Shown: piece after piece, positions 1-7,526 of the stretch
Position numbering within the stretch: position 1 is the first letter of the stretch
Layout of the letters: every line of letters starts with the position of its first letter
Assembly (NCBI RefSeq): GCF_023195755.1
Contig: NZ_CP096203.1
Location: 806,001-870,000 of the forward strand
Source: Chryseobacterium nepalense
GTDB taxonomy: Bacteria > Bacteroidota > Bacteroidia > Flavobacteriales > Weeksellaceae
Direction: 5' to 3'
Length of the DNA stretch: 64,000 nt
Made by a program: the position numbers and the translations under genes
The notes under the pieces: generated by a model
Databases searched by the model: none
What the model saw: only the letters and a program-made list of their open reading frames with translations
Told to the model about the DNA's origin: nothing

Positions 1-424
1 TGGCGATGGCAAGCATCTGAATCCACGTAATTTTAAATTCACCACTCTGGAAAATAGGTGCTGCATCATTAAGAGAAGGAATCAGGTAAGCCGTAAATTT
101 TCCGAATGCCATCGCTACAGCAGCAATCGTTCCTGTTTGGATCACCGTAAAAAGGCCCCATCCGTAAAGGAAACCCATTCTTTTACCGAAGATTTCTTTC
201 AGGTAAGTGTATTGTCCGCCTGCTTTTGGAAATAAAGCCGAAAGTTCGCCGTAGCTTATCGCTGCAGCTACTGTCATGATTCCTGTGATGACCCAAACGA
301 TAATCAGCCAGAAGCCTGAACCAAGATTACGCATCATATCTGCGGTTACAATGAAAATTCCGCTTCCGATCATCGACCCCATTACCAACATGATGGCGTC
401 CCAAAGTTTTAGTTTTTTCTGCAT
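1..424 (-). CDS. APC-family amino acid permease, N-terminal part (cut by window edge)
   Basis: Reading leftward from an ATG at 424 there is an open frame to the window edge (about 141 codons). It begins MQKKLKLWDAIMLVMGSMIG and continues into SGIFIVTADM, the glycine-rich first membrane helix typical of the amino acid-polyamine-organocation (APC) superfamily. A later stretch FPKAGGQYTYLKEIFG matches the conserved loop of LAT/SteT-like exchangers. Several hydrophobic helices follow. Function is therefore uptake or exchange of an amino acid across the inner membrane; the substrate cannot be told from this fragment. A TAnnTTTG promoter lies 17 bp upstream. The C-terminal two thirds are outside the window. 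Confidence 0.85.
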   Translation of the reverse strand, partial: MQKKLKLWDAIMLVMGSMIGSGIFIVTADMMRNLGSGFWLIIVWVITGIMTVAAAISYGELSALFPKAGGQYTYLKEIFGKRMGFLYGWGLFTVIQTGTIAAVAMAFGKFTAYLIPSLNDAAPIFQSGEFKITWIQMLAIA

Positions 425-440
425 AGTGAAGTATAGGCTC

Positions 441-448
441 CAAATATA
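441..448 (-). promoter_or_regulatory. Bacteroidota -7 promoter element for the APC permease
   Basis: The minus strand reads TATATTTG, matching the TAnnTTTG consensus, 17 bp upstream of the permease ATG. No clear -33 TTG was seen. Confidence 0.5.
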
Positions 449-499
449 AATAAATATAGGATTAGTTTGTTTTAAATTATAACTGAGGTATCTTATTCG

Positions 500-973
500 T
501 TTTTAACGCAACGGTCGCAAGGATTTTATTGAATAACGGAGCATATTTTCCGGTCGCTAATGCGTTTTGCTTAGCTAATGAAAGAACAGTTTATTGAATG
601 ATCAAGAGGCATTTATTGTTTTAACACGAAGGGAGCACTAAGGTTCATTGAATAACAGGGAGCATATTTTTCGGTGCGAAGGCGTTTCATTCAGCAAAGA
701 CTTTACGTATAATAAGCTGCTATTATTTTGCTGAGTGAAACGCCCTTGCGAACGGATTATGCAGGAGGATTGATTAATTTTCTTTGTGGACGTTGTGCTA
801 AAAATTGGTACTCGTCGGTTTTTAACCCAAGAGACGCGAGGGTTGCTGAGTAACTAGGTGGTTATTTTTTAAGCACAAACACATTTCATTCAGCAAATGA
901 TAGCAAAGTTCCTTTACTGAGTGAAACGCCTTTGCGAACGGACCATAATTGATTAATAGCGTTGCGTTAAAAA
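500..973. repeat. Intergenic repeat block with 14-bp terminal inverted repeats and three diverged internal units
   Basis: The block begins TTTTTAACGCAACG (500-513) and ends CGTTGCGTTAAAAA (960-973), a perfect 14-bp terminal inverted repeat. Inside are three diverged tandem units starting near 500, 619 and 819, each opening with TTTTAAC and containing a variant of TTGAATAACGGAGCATATTTT. Units two and three carry hairpins made from GCGTTTCATTCAGCAAA and TTTGCTGAGTGAAACGC arms (about 676-750 and 880-940). No coding frame is credible. It fills most of the 655-bp gap between the permease and the DUF4920 gene. Element type (MITE-like or REP-like) is inferred. Confidence 0.75.
676..750. repeat. Long imperfect hairpin inside the repeat block
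   Basis: The left arm (676-698, core GGCGTTTCATTCAGCAAA) pairs with the right arm (727-750, core TTTGCTGAGTGAAACGCC) with few mismatches, around a 28-nt AT-rich loop. A second, shorter version of the same arms lies at about 880-940. Confidence 0.7.
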
Positions 974-1058
974 GAATTAAACATAGCGAATTAATTACCG
1001 AAAGGCAAACCTGCTTTTTATCAAGTTTACCGTCGTTTTGTCATTCAGATTTTATTAC

Positions 1059-1066
1059 TATTTTTG
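1059..1066 (+). promoter_or_regulatory. -7/-33 promoter of the DUF4920 gene
   Basis: TATTTTTG fits TAnnTTTG, with a TTG at 1038-1040 separated by 18 bp. Both parts of a Bacteroidota housekeeping promoter are present 14 bp before the ATG, so the leader must be very short. Confidence 0.6.
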
Positions 1067-1079
1067 AAAAAAAATCAAT

Positions 1080-1589
1080 ATGAAATTCAAATCATTATTA
1101 TTTGCAGCAGCAGTAAGTGTTTCAACTTTAGCATTTGCACAGGAATCAAAAAAATCCGGTCCGCCGGCTGGAAACGCTGTTGTAGGTGATGTCTACGGAG
1201 GAGGTGTCGCTTCTAATGCAGAGTCTAAAGCAATTTCCGTAGATAAACTTAGCAAAAAGCTGAAAAAGGATAATAAAAAAGTGGAAAATGTTGCTGTAAA
1301 AGGTAAAGTAACAGATGTTTGCGATAAAAAAGGATGCTGGCTGACGATTCAGACGGAAGACAATTCCCAGTTTTTTGTAAAAATGAAGGATTACGGATTC
1401 TTTGTACCCACTGCATTAAAAGGAAAAAATGTAGTGCTTGAAGGTTCTGCCGAAAGAAAAGTAACTTCTGTAGACGAGCAAAAACATTATGCAGAAGATG
1501 CTAAAAAACCACAAGCTGAAATAGACGCCATCAAAACACCGAAGGAAGAAATCAGATTTGTAGCGAACGGAATTAAGGTGGTTAATTAA
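1080..1589 (+). CDS. DUF4920 domain secreted protein
   Basis: A 169-residue protein with a signal peptide (residues 1-20, cleaved after AFA). The mature part has a low-complexity Lys/Ser-rich stretch and then an OB-like segment at about 70-125: VAVKGKVTDVCDKKGCWLTI followed by KDYGFFVPTALKGKNVVLEG. This Cys-x4-Cys-Trp arrangement and the following FFVP block are typical of the DUF4920 family, common in Flavobacteriia and of unknown biochemical role. The paired cysteines could bind a metal or form a disulfide; that is inference. It is a single-gene unit with its own promoter and a shared terminator. Confidence 0.8.
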   Translation: MKFKSLLFAAAVSVSTLAFAQESKKSGPPAGNAVVGDVYGGGVASNAESKAISVDKLSKKLKKDNKKVENVAVKGKVTDVCDKKGCWLTIQTEDNSQFFVKMKDYGFFVPTALKGKNVVLEGSAERKVTSVDEQKHYAEDAKKPQAEIDAIKTPKEEIRFVANGIKVVN

Positions 1590-1630
1590 TCACGATATCT
1601 ATCAATTAGTTTATTCTCCAATAACAACAT

Positions 1631-1669
1631 AAAATAATCAGCGGAACCAAAGGTTCCGCTGATTATTTT
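1631..1669. terminator. Bidirectional terminator between convergent genes
   Basis: A perfect 18-bp stem (1631-1648 with 1652-1669, core AATCAGCGGAACC) around an AAA loop, with A and T tracts on the two sides. It sits between the convergent DUF4920 and M14 genes. Confidence 0.9.
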
Positions 1670-2778
1670 TAATCTTCAATGAAAAAATTTACTTCCGCAT
1701 CAAGTTTGGGATATTTGGTCGGACAAATAAACTTTTTGTTTGTACAGTCTATTTCTTTCCATCCTTTACGTTTTTTAACATCACCTACTTCCATAACAAA
1801 TGGTATGAAAGAAATTTCATCCCTGCCTTCTTCTTTCAGTTCCCGATACTGAACAGCAATATCCAAAACACATTCATGATCCGTGTTCAGCTTTACATTA
1901 CGGTAAATAATGTCATAATGCGTTTCTTTATTTTCAGGAATTTCCAGATAAGCTTCCCATCCTTCCGTCCCGGAATTCAGTTCGGTCATTGCACTTAATG
2001 CATAATAAAGTGCAATGGTATAATATTTCCGGGTTTCTGCTCTTGTATAATCGTCTATAAAATGTCCGCCTTCAAAAAGAATGGTTGGCATTCCGGCTTT
2101 GATGAAATTATCTCCCGTAGATGCAGGATAAAACTCATCAGAATATCTTCCGATCTGGTTTGGGATCAGTTCTTTCAGCTTTCCATAAACCGATGCTATA
2201 ACAGCCATACATTTTTTTCTGTTTTCCGTTATAGTTCGTTCAACATTTTCCGACGGGGCCAGAAATGAAAGAGTAGCAGGATGAATTCCGTCTGTAGTAA
2301 AAATCGTTCTCTGCTCATGAAGGTTTAGTGCATAATCATATTTCTTCTTTGCAACAGCCTCTTTCAATAATTTGATTTCCTTGCTGGCTTCATTATGAAA
2401 ATCCCTGTTCAGGTCAATATCGGAAGCATTAAGCCTGGTCCATCTTTCGGATCCGTCAGGATTAAGCATAAATATAAAATCCAGTTTTATTTTGCTGAAC
2501 AACTCGGCTTTCAAATCGGGAGCTTTATCTAAAGTTGTAAACAGATCAAGCATAGCATGAGTAGCATTCGATTCATTTCCGTGCATCTGGGACCATGCAA
2601 TAATATTGATATCACCGTTTCCGATTGTCAGCTGATAAACCGGTTTACCCAGATAAGACTTTCCTATCTCATTAATATAATCGCTAAGATTGGTCTGTAG
2701 GAAAAAAAATAATTTTTCAGGGAAAATATAGCGATTGGGGAAATTGGGATTTTGCTGATACAGCTTTTCAAAATTCAT
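1669..2778 (-). CDS. M14 family zinc carboxypeptidase
   Basis: The chosen start gives 369 residues beginning MNFEKLYQQN. A longer frame to 2901 exists, but its extra 41 residues are low-complexity, and a TAnnTTTG element at 2800-2807 would place transcription inside it. M14 hallmarks are visible: the HxxE zinc ligands in SQMHGNE (His66, Glu69), the NPDGSERWTR segment ending in DLNRDF (near 107-127), the third zinc ligand His154 in LNLHEQ, and the catalytic glutamate 236 in ILFEGGHF. There is no signal peptide, so a cytosolic role in trimming peptides or peptidoglycan fragments is likely; substrate unknown. Confidence 0.85.
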   Translation of the reverse strand: MNFEKLYQQNPNFPNRYIFPEKLFFFLQTNLSDYINEIGKSYLGKPVYQLTIGNGDINIIAWSQMHGNESNATHAMLDLFTTLDKAPDLKAELFSKIKLDFIFMLNPDGSERWTRLNASDIDLNRDFHNEASKEIKLLKEAVAKKKYDYALNLHEQRTIFTTDGIHPATLSFLAPSENVERTITENRKKCMAVIASVYGKLKELIPNQIGRYSDEFYPASTGDNFIKAGMPTILFEGGHFIDDYTRAETRKYYTIALYYALSAMTELNSGTEGWEAYLEIPENKETHYDIIYRNVKLNTDHECVLDIAVQYRELKEEGRDEISFIPFVMEVGDVKKRKGWKEIDCTNKKFICPTKYPKLDAEVNFFIED

Positions 2779-2799
2779 TGTGTAATAATTTACAAGAGT

Positions 2800-2807
2800 C
2801 AAAATTA
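2800..2807 (-). promoter_or_regulatory. -7 promoter element for the M14 peptidase
   Basis: The minus strand reads TAATTTTG, 21 bp before the ATG at 2778. It supports the short start over the longer frame. Confidence 0.45.
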
Positions 2808-3067
2808 ACAAAATTTCGTTGATAAATAAAATTAACATTTGTAATATCATCAAACAGTAAAAATTGCCATTTTGTCTGTGGATAAAATTGTGGATTAACA
2901 ATAATTCAATTATAAATATTTAAAATTTTAATATTCAGTATTTTATGAATTTTAATTAAATTTAAAATTGAATATTACTTGAAGTGGAAAATGGTATCCT
3001 TATCTACATTTGCTTGTAATTCCCTTAAACAAGTTTTGATGTGGAAAAAGATTAAATTAACTTGGTA

Positions 3068-3077
3068 TACAAATGTA
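3068..3077. promoter_or_regulatory. TACAnnTGTA palindrome (distal candidate operator)
   Basis: TACA-AA-TGTA, the same dyad as the sites at 3521 and 3588 in front of the XRE regulator. Confidence 0.35.
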
Positions 3078-3520
3078 AATTGTTGATAATTTAGATCTTT
3101 AATTTGTTTGAAAAGCAAGATTTATGGTTGAATTTAATAATGTAACATAATAAACCAAATATTAAAATCCTATTAAATATGCTATTTCAGATACAGCTGA
3201 TGATTTCCCTGATAATAGTATATAATAGAAATATGGTTACTGAAATTTGAGCTATAATAAACCTTTTTGCCATTTAATCAGATACATGTAAAGCCCTACT
3301 CTATTTTCAGGTATTTTAATCCGCGAAAAGCTTCCTACAACGCATGAATACTAAGATAATTAGTCATATCTAATATAAAAATTAACATTATTGCATTTAC
3401 TTCATGTATTACTTTAAGTAAAGAAATTTATTTGATCACTTGTGGAAAATATGTTAAATAAAAATGCTTGCATTTAATAAATATAAATATAAGATTCTAT
3501 TAATCAGTATATTAATTATT

Positions 3521-3530
3521 TACATCTGTA
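3521..3530. promoter_or_regulatory. TACAnnTGTA palindrome upstream of the XRE promoter
   Basis: TACA-TC-TGTA lies 24 bp upstream of the -7 element at 3554, a position suited to a repressor or activator site. Confidence 0.45.
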
Positions 3531-3553
3531 TATTAAAAATCTCGTTACTAATT

Positions 3554-3561
3554 TACTTTTG
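3554..3561 (+). promoter_or_regulatory. -7 promoter element of the XRE regulator gene
   Basis: TACTTTTG fits TAnnTTTG. It lies between two TACAnnTGTA dyads, 58 bp before the ATG. Confidence 0.55.
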
Positions 3562-3583
3562 TATTTGTCAATTGTAAATTTTA

Positions 3584-3601
3584 TTTTTACATTTGTAAAA
3601 A
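3584..3601. promoter_or_regulatory. Perfect 8-bp-arm palindrome, likely autoregulatory operator
   Basis: TTTTTACA-TT-TGTAAAAA is a perfect inverted repeat located just downstream of the promoter and 18 bp before the ATG at 3620. The half-site TTGTAAA recurs exactly 21 bp upstream (3572-3578), two helical turns away. Confidence 0.6.
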
Positions 3602-3619
3602 GATTGATAAACCAATTTT

Positions 3620-4168
3620 ATGAGCTTAAATGAAAGAATTTCTAAGGTTATTGAATATTCCGGGTTAACTCCCTCTGAGTTCGCAGATGAAATCGATGTA
3701 CAACGTTCTTCTATTTCGCATGTTACTTCAGGCCGGAATAAACCTTCTTTAGAATTTATCATCAAAATAAAATCCCGCTTTCCTGAAATCCTCTGGGACT
3801 GGCTCGTAACGGGTGAAGGGCAGATGCTGAAATCTGAATTACCGGAAATTACCAAAACTGAAGTTGAAAGTTCAGATAATAGTGAAGAAGAAAAATCTAA
3901 GCCGACTTCTCTCCCGGATCTTTTTACGATGATGAATGACGATGAAGATTTTGGTGCTGAAGAAAATGAAATGGAGGCTCCGAAACAAACGCCTGCAGAA
4001 TCCTTTATACCGAGCCAAAGTCAAGGAAGAGAAAAAATAACCGATTCTCAGCGATTAGAAAATTATATTCCAATAAATACCATTCAATCAGCTAATAATA
4101 AAGGTGTTGCGATAAAGCGTATTGTTATCTTTTATGAAAATGGAAAATTTGAAAGTTTTGAGCCTTAA
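3620..4168 (+). CDS. XRE-family helix-turn-helix transcriptional regulator
   Basis: A 182-residue protein. Residues 5-60 form a lambda-repressor-like HTH: SEFADEIDVQ, then SSISHVTSGRNKPSLEF, where the recognition helix ends with the usual GRNKPS turn. It is followed by WDWLVTGEGQML, a signature of this flavobacterial group. Residues 75-150 are acidic and low-complexity, probably disordered. The C-terminus (RIVIFYENGKFESFEP) looks like a short conserved beta element. There is no peptidase domain. Palindromes around its promoter suggest autorepression. Target genes are unknown. Confidence 0.8.
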   Translation: MSLNERISKVIEYSGLTPSEFADEIDVQRSSISHVTSGRNKPSLEFIIKIKSRFPEILWDWLVTGEGQMLKSELPEITKTEVESSDNSEEEKSKPTSLPDLFTMMNDDEDFGAEENEMEAPKQTPAESFIPSQSQGREKITDSQRLENYIPINTIQSANNKGVAIKRIVIFYENGKFESFEP

Positions 4169-4191
4169 AATGAAAATACTGATTATAAAAA

Positions 4192-4214
4192 AAGCCTTAC
4201 AAATTGTAAGGCTT
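4192..4214. terminator. Bidirectional terminator
   Basis: AAGCCTTAC/GTAAGGCTT stem with a 5-nt loop between the convergent XRE regulator and proline dehydrogenase genes, flanked by A-rich and T-rich tracts. Confidence 0.8.
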
Positions 4215-4233
4215 CTATATTTTATCTGAATAA

Positions 4234-5406
4234 TTATCTGCTGTTCTTTCTTCTTTCCAGTTCTTTTTTGATAAGACCGAGTTCCCTTCCGGTTTGTCCG
4301 GCAACAGAAGTATTCTCCTGTGCTCTTCTCGTAAGATATGGTACAACATCTTTCACCGGTCCGTATGGAAGATATTTCGCAACATTATAGCCTTTATCTG
4401 AAAGATAGAAAGTAATGTTATCACTCATTCCGTAAAGCTGTCCGAAATGGACATGGTTATTCCCGTTTTCAAGGTTTTTTGCTTTCATTTTATCCATTAC
4501 TAGTTCTGAAGAGATTTCATTATGGGTTCCAAAGAAAGCTGAAACTTTATCAAGGTGATTCATTACAAAATCAATTCCGGCATTATAATTTTTATCTGAT
4601 GACTCTTTTGTTGGCTGGATCGGATCCGGATATCCTTTTTCTGCAGCTCTTGCTCTTTCCTTTTCCATATAGGCGCCACGAACAATCTTATAACCGATAA
4701 AATAGCCTTTCTCCCTTGCTCTCTCTACATGCTCCTCCATATATTCAAGCCTTCCGGTACGGTACATCTGAATGGTATTCCATACAATAGGTTTTTCCTG
4801 GTTATATTTTTCCATCATGTCTTCACAAAGCTTGTCGGCAGCATCCTGCATCCATGTTTCTTCTGCATCTACCATTACTTTCTTATCATTTTCGTGACAC
4901 AGTTTACACACTTCATCAAATCTTTTCACCACTCTTTCCCATTCTTCTTTCTGGCTTGAAGTAAGTTCATTATTTTTTCCAACCGATTCATATAAATCAA
5001 TTCTTCCAAAAGCGGTAGGCTTAAAGACAATAAAAGGAATTGCCGGGTTTCCCACAGAAAATCTTACGATGTCTTTAATCTCTTTGCAAACGGCATCAAA
5101 AGTTTCTTCATCTTCTTTACCCTCAATAGAATAATCGAAAATACTGCCTACTCCTCTTTTGAAAAGCTGTTTTACCACTTTCATACTCTCTTCACGGGTT
5201 TCACCACCGCAAAACTGTTCAAATAAAGTATTTTTGACAATTCCGGTAACGAAAGGGAAATTATTATGTACGGTAAAATTAAGCAGAGAAGTTCCTACTT
5301 TTGTGAGTGAAGGCTGCTCAATCATCTTGAACATCCAATACGCTTTTCTTAACTGTGCATCAGATTTATCCGCAAATGCGATTTTAGTATCGTTGAAAAT
5401 GGGCAT
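4234..5406 (-). CDS. Proline dehydrogenase family protein
   Basis: A 390-residue cytosolic or membrane-associated flavoenzyme predicted to oxidise L-proline to pyrroline-5-carboxylate with FAD. It is the stand-alone monofunctional form, without the aldehyde dehydrogenase part of PutA. Visible family blocks are VMVDAEETWMQDAAD (barrel strand with substrate-side residues), IVWNTIQMYRTGRLEY, KIVRGAYMEKERARA (the conserved RGAY.E.ER segment) and, near the C-terminus, YLPYGPVKDVVPYLTRRAQEN, which carries the YLxRR substrate-binding motif in the form YLTRR. It is a single-gene unit with a -7 element at 5431-5438. Confidence 0.9.
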   Translation of the reverse strand: MPIFNDTKIAFADKSDAQLRKAYWMFKMIEQPSLTKVGTSLLNFTVHNNFPFVTGIVKNTLFEQFCGGETREESMKVVKQLFKRGVGSIFDYSIEGKEDEETFDAVCKEIKDIVRFSVGNPAIPFIVFKPTAFGRIDLYESVGKNNELTSSQKEEWERVVKRFDEVCKLCHENDKKVMVDAEETWMQDAADKLCEDMMEKYNQEKPIVWNTIQMYRTGRLEYMEEHVERAREKGYFIGYKIVRGAYMEKERARAAEKGYPDPIQPTKESSDKNYNAGIDFVMNHLDKVSAFFGTHNEISSELVMDKMKAKNLENGNNHVHFGQLYGMSDNITFYLSDKGYNVAKYLPYGPVKDVVPYLTRRAQENTSVAGQTGRELGLIKKELERRKNSR

Positions 5407-5430
5407 TACTTATATAGATTTATAGTTCCA

Positions 5431-5438
5431 CAAAGGTA
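5431..5438 (-). promoter_or_regulatory. -7 promoter element of the proline dehydrogenase gene
   Basis: The minus strand reads TACCTTTG (TAnnTTTG), 24 bp upstream of the ATG. Confidence 0.5.
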
Positions 5439-5470
5439 AGGATAAGGAAAGGTTTTTTAAAGAAATTTTT

Positions 5471-6400
5471 CTACAATTTACCTTCCAGTCCGCTAAGCAG
5501 CATTGCTATAATTCCGGCAAAAACCCAGAATCTTAAAATATTAATGGTGAAAAATTTATTCTGTCTTGAACTATTGATAATAAGATAAATACATAGAATA
5601 AAAACAAATAATCCCACTGCGAAATAATAAGCCATAAATCCGGCAATTCCCGTTTTCAGAATCAGCTTCATAGAAACTGCTATCGTTACGATAAGCAAAG
5701 AGACAATAATTCCATTTACAGTTTTAATATCAAAATAAGTAGGGATCGTGGTGTAGCCGAATGTTTCATCTACTCTTTTTGTCAATGTATCTTTCACAAT
5801 GTCAATACATAATAAAATCAGGAAAAGAAACACAGCCATTAAAAGAACTTTCTTTGAAAAAGTCTGATAATAAACCATCATGCCGAAAAAAGGATACAGC
5901 GTAAGACTTACAAAAGTAAGGTTATTGAGAATTAAAATCCGGCTCAGTTTATGGCTGTAAAACCACATAAAAAACTGATAAACAATAAAAAAAATAAATA
6001 CATTGTGGGAGATCATCCATGCAACCCCAAGGGAAATCAAACTTAAAATAAGATATGCATACAAAAAATATTTCTGCTTGATAAAACTCTGAATTCTTGT
6101 TCTGAAAGGCTTTACAAGATGATCCTTTTCAAAATCATAAAACTGGTTGATAATGCCTCCTGCCAGAATTGTAAGTACGGTACAGAAAATAATACCGTGA
6201 ACTTTAAAATCAAAGACGAATTTTCTGAAACTTTCATCCTGGTTAAAGAGAAAAAAAGTAGAAACATAAAGGGCTAAAGTAAGGAGTGCCGCAACAAAAA
6301 AGCGAGCTCCCAAAAGAAAGCCCACAAATTGTGAAAATCTGTAAATAATAGATTTTTTGACGTATTTTTTTTCCTGGAAATTTTCTTTTTCAGAATTCAT
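5471..6400 (-). CDS. UbiA-family prenyltransferase (geranylgeranylglycerol-phosphate geranylgeranyltransferase-like)
   Basis: The ATG at 6400 gives 309 residues; the frame could begin at a TTG two codons earlier. The protein has eight or nine membrane helices. The first aspartate motif, N85-x3-D89-x3-D93 in NQFYDFEKD, and the second, DIVKDTLTKRVDE near 200-212, are the Mg-prenyl diphosphate sites of the UbiA superfamily. It therefore transfers a polyprenyl group to an acceptor in the membrane. Flavobacterial members are often named after archaeal GGGP geranylgeranyltransferase, but the real acceptor is not established by sequence. It follows the GHMP kinase gene by 10 bp, so the two are probably one transcript linked to isoprenoid metabolism. 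Confidence 0.8.
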   Translation of the reverse strand: MNSEKENFQEKKYVKKSIIYRFSQFVGFLLGARFFVAALLTLALYVSTFFLFNQDESFRKFVFDFKVHGIIFCTVLTILAGGIINQFYDFEKDHLVKPFRTRIQSFIKQKYFLYAYLILSLISLGVAWMISHNVFIFFIVYQFFMWFYSHKLSRILILNNLTFVSLTLYPFFGMMVYYQTFSKKVLLMAVFLFLILLCIDIVKDTLTKRVDETFGYTTIPTYFDIKTVNGIIVSLLIVTIAVSMKLILKTGIAGFMAYYFAVGLFVFILCIYLIINSSRQNKFFTINILRFWVFAGIIAMLLSGLEGKL

Positions 6401-6410
6401 TTCCAACTGT

Positions 6411-7337
6411 TTAGAATCTGTAAATCACTTCTTTATTAAAGCCGTCAAGCATTTTTTCCGCTTTTTCGTAATCTTTGGTAAAACCTAAAATATAACCACC
6501 GCCACCGCTTCCGCAGAGCTTTAAATAATATGCATTAGAATCAAGGCCTTTTTTCCACACATTAAATAAACTTTCAGGAATCATGGGTCTGAAATGTTCA
6601 TATGCCCAATGAGAAAGTTTTTTCAGATTTCTGAAAAAAGGATTCATGTCTTTTTTCAGAAAAGCATCAATACAGGCGTTATTATAACGTATAAATTCTT
6701 CTTTAAGTGTTTTCCTGAAACCTTCTGTTTTCATTTTTTCAAAGAAAATCTGAACCATTGGTCCTGTCTCGCCGGTCATACCGGAGTCGATCAGAAAAAT
6801 AGCGCCTTTTCCGGCTTCACTTGCAGGAATTGCCACTTTGTCAACACTTTCTTTGCTTTCGATCAGGATCGGAAGGTTCATATAACAAATCAAAGGATCA
6901 ATTCCAGAACTTTTGCCGTGAAAATAGCTTTCCATTAATCCAAAAACATGGCGAAGACTTTTTAATTCATCTTTGGAAATATTTTCAGGTTCATGCTTTG
7001 ATATGGAATAGCGTTCAAAAATAGCGGCTACCAATGCGCCGGAACTTCCTACACCATATCCCTGAGGAATATTACTGTCAAAAAATAATCCTGAAGAAAT
7101 TTCTTCTTTAAATCTTAAAACATTAAGCTCAAAAGTTTCGGGAAGGTTCAGATCTTCAAGATATTCGGCATATTTTTTTAAATGTTCATTAGACTTTTTT
7201 TCGAATTCGGAATCTAATGATGAGAACTTGAGGGTACCTTTATAGAAGCTATAAGGTAATGTCAAACCTTGGGAATCTTCTATGATTCCATATTCTCCGA
7301 ACAAAAGAATTTTTGCGTAAAATAATGGGTTTGTCAT
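6411..7337 (-). CDS. GHMP kinase, mevalonate kinase-like
   Basis: A 308-residue kinase of the galactokinase-homoserine-mevalonate-phosphomevalonate superfamily. The N-terminal motif FYAKILLFGEYGII resembles the mevalonate kinase start. The ATP loop is PQGYGVGSSGALVAAI (91-106), and the C-terminal GHMP motif is KLCGSGGGGYILGF (about 275-288). Flavobacteriia generally make isoprenoids by the mevalonate pathway, so mevalonate kinase or a relative is the best call. Pairing with the downstream prenyltransferase supports an isoprenoid role. A -7 element plus CAA(-33 complement) is present upstream. Confidence 0.8.
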   Translation of the reverse strand: MTNPLFYAKILLFGEYGIIEDSQGLTLPYSFYKGTLKFSSLDSEFEKKSNEHLKKYAEYLEDLNLPETFELNVLRFKEEISSGLFFDSNIPQGYGVGSSGALVAAIFERYSISKHEPENISKDELKSLRHVFGLMESYFHGKSSGIDPLICYMNLPILIESKESVDKVAIPASEAGKGAIFLIDSGMTGETGPMVQIFFEKMKTEGFRKTLKEEFIRYNNACIDAFLKKDMNPFFRNLKKLSHWAYEHFRPMIPESLFNVWKKGLDSNAYYLKLCGSGGGGYILGFTKDYEKAEKMLDGFNKEVIYRF

Positions 7338-7357
7338 TTAATTTAATAAATTTTTTG

Positions 7358-7365
7358 CAAATGTA
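7358..7365 (-). promoter_or_regulatory. -7 promoter of the GHMP kinase/prenyltransferase operon
   Basis: The minus strand reads TACATTTG. A TTG on the same strand (7388-7390) lies 22 bp further upstream, giving a complete -33/-7 pair. Confidence 0.55.
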
Positions 7366-7487
7366 AAATTATTCTCCTGAATATAAGCAAAACTTAAGCC
7401 GAATATTGATAGTTTTTAACATTCATTATTACAATTAATTTTAAAATATCAAAAATCATCTTAGTTTTTTATTAAAGTTAATAAAAA

Positions 7488-7507
7488 AAGCCTGAATAAT
7501 CAGGCTT
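7488..7507 (-). terminator. Terminator of the M12B-like protease gene
   Basis: AAGCCTGA/TCAGGCTT stem with a 4-nt loop. An A tract on the plus strand becomes the U tract of the minus-strand transcript. Confidence 0.8.
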
Positions 7508-7526
7508 ATATTGTAAAATATTTAAA

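Larger units (their letters stand above)
2779..3567. other. AT-rich gene-free region with DnaA-box-like sites (candidate origin or regulatory region)
   Basis: There is no credible coding frame here. TGTGGATAA (2877-2885) equals the classical DnaA box on one strand. Related sites are TGTGGATTA (2889-2897), AGTGGAAAA (2983-2991), TTATCTACA (3000-3008, opposite orientation), and TGTGGAAAA at 3040-3048 and 3441-3449. The stretch 2899-2980 is almost pure A/T and could serve as an unwinding element. The region lies between divergent genes. Against an origin, most genes for 34 kb to the right are on the minus strand. No replication gene is adjacent. Confidence 0.35.

Noticed and set aside
500..973. 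CRISPR-like array
   Set aside because: Only three diverged units of unequal length with no constant repeat-spacer pattern and no cas genes in the window.
2779..2901. Longer N-terminus for the M14 peptidase
   Set aside because: The extra 41 residues are AT-driven low complexity and the -7 element lies within them.
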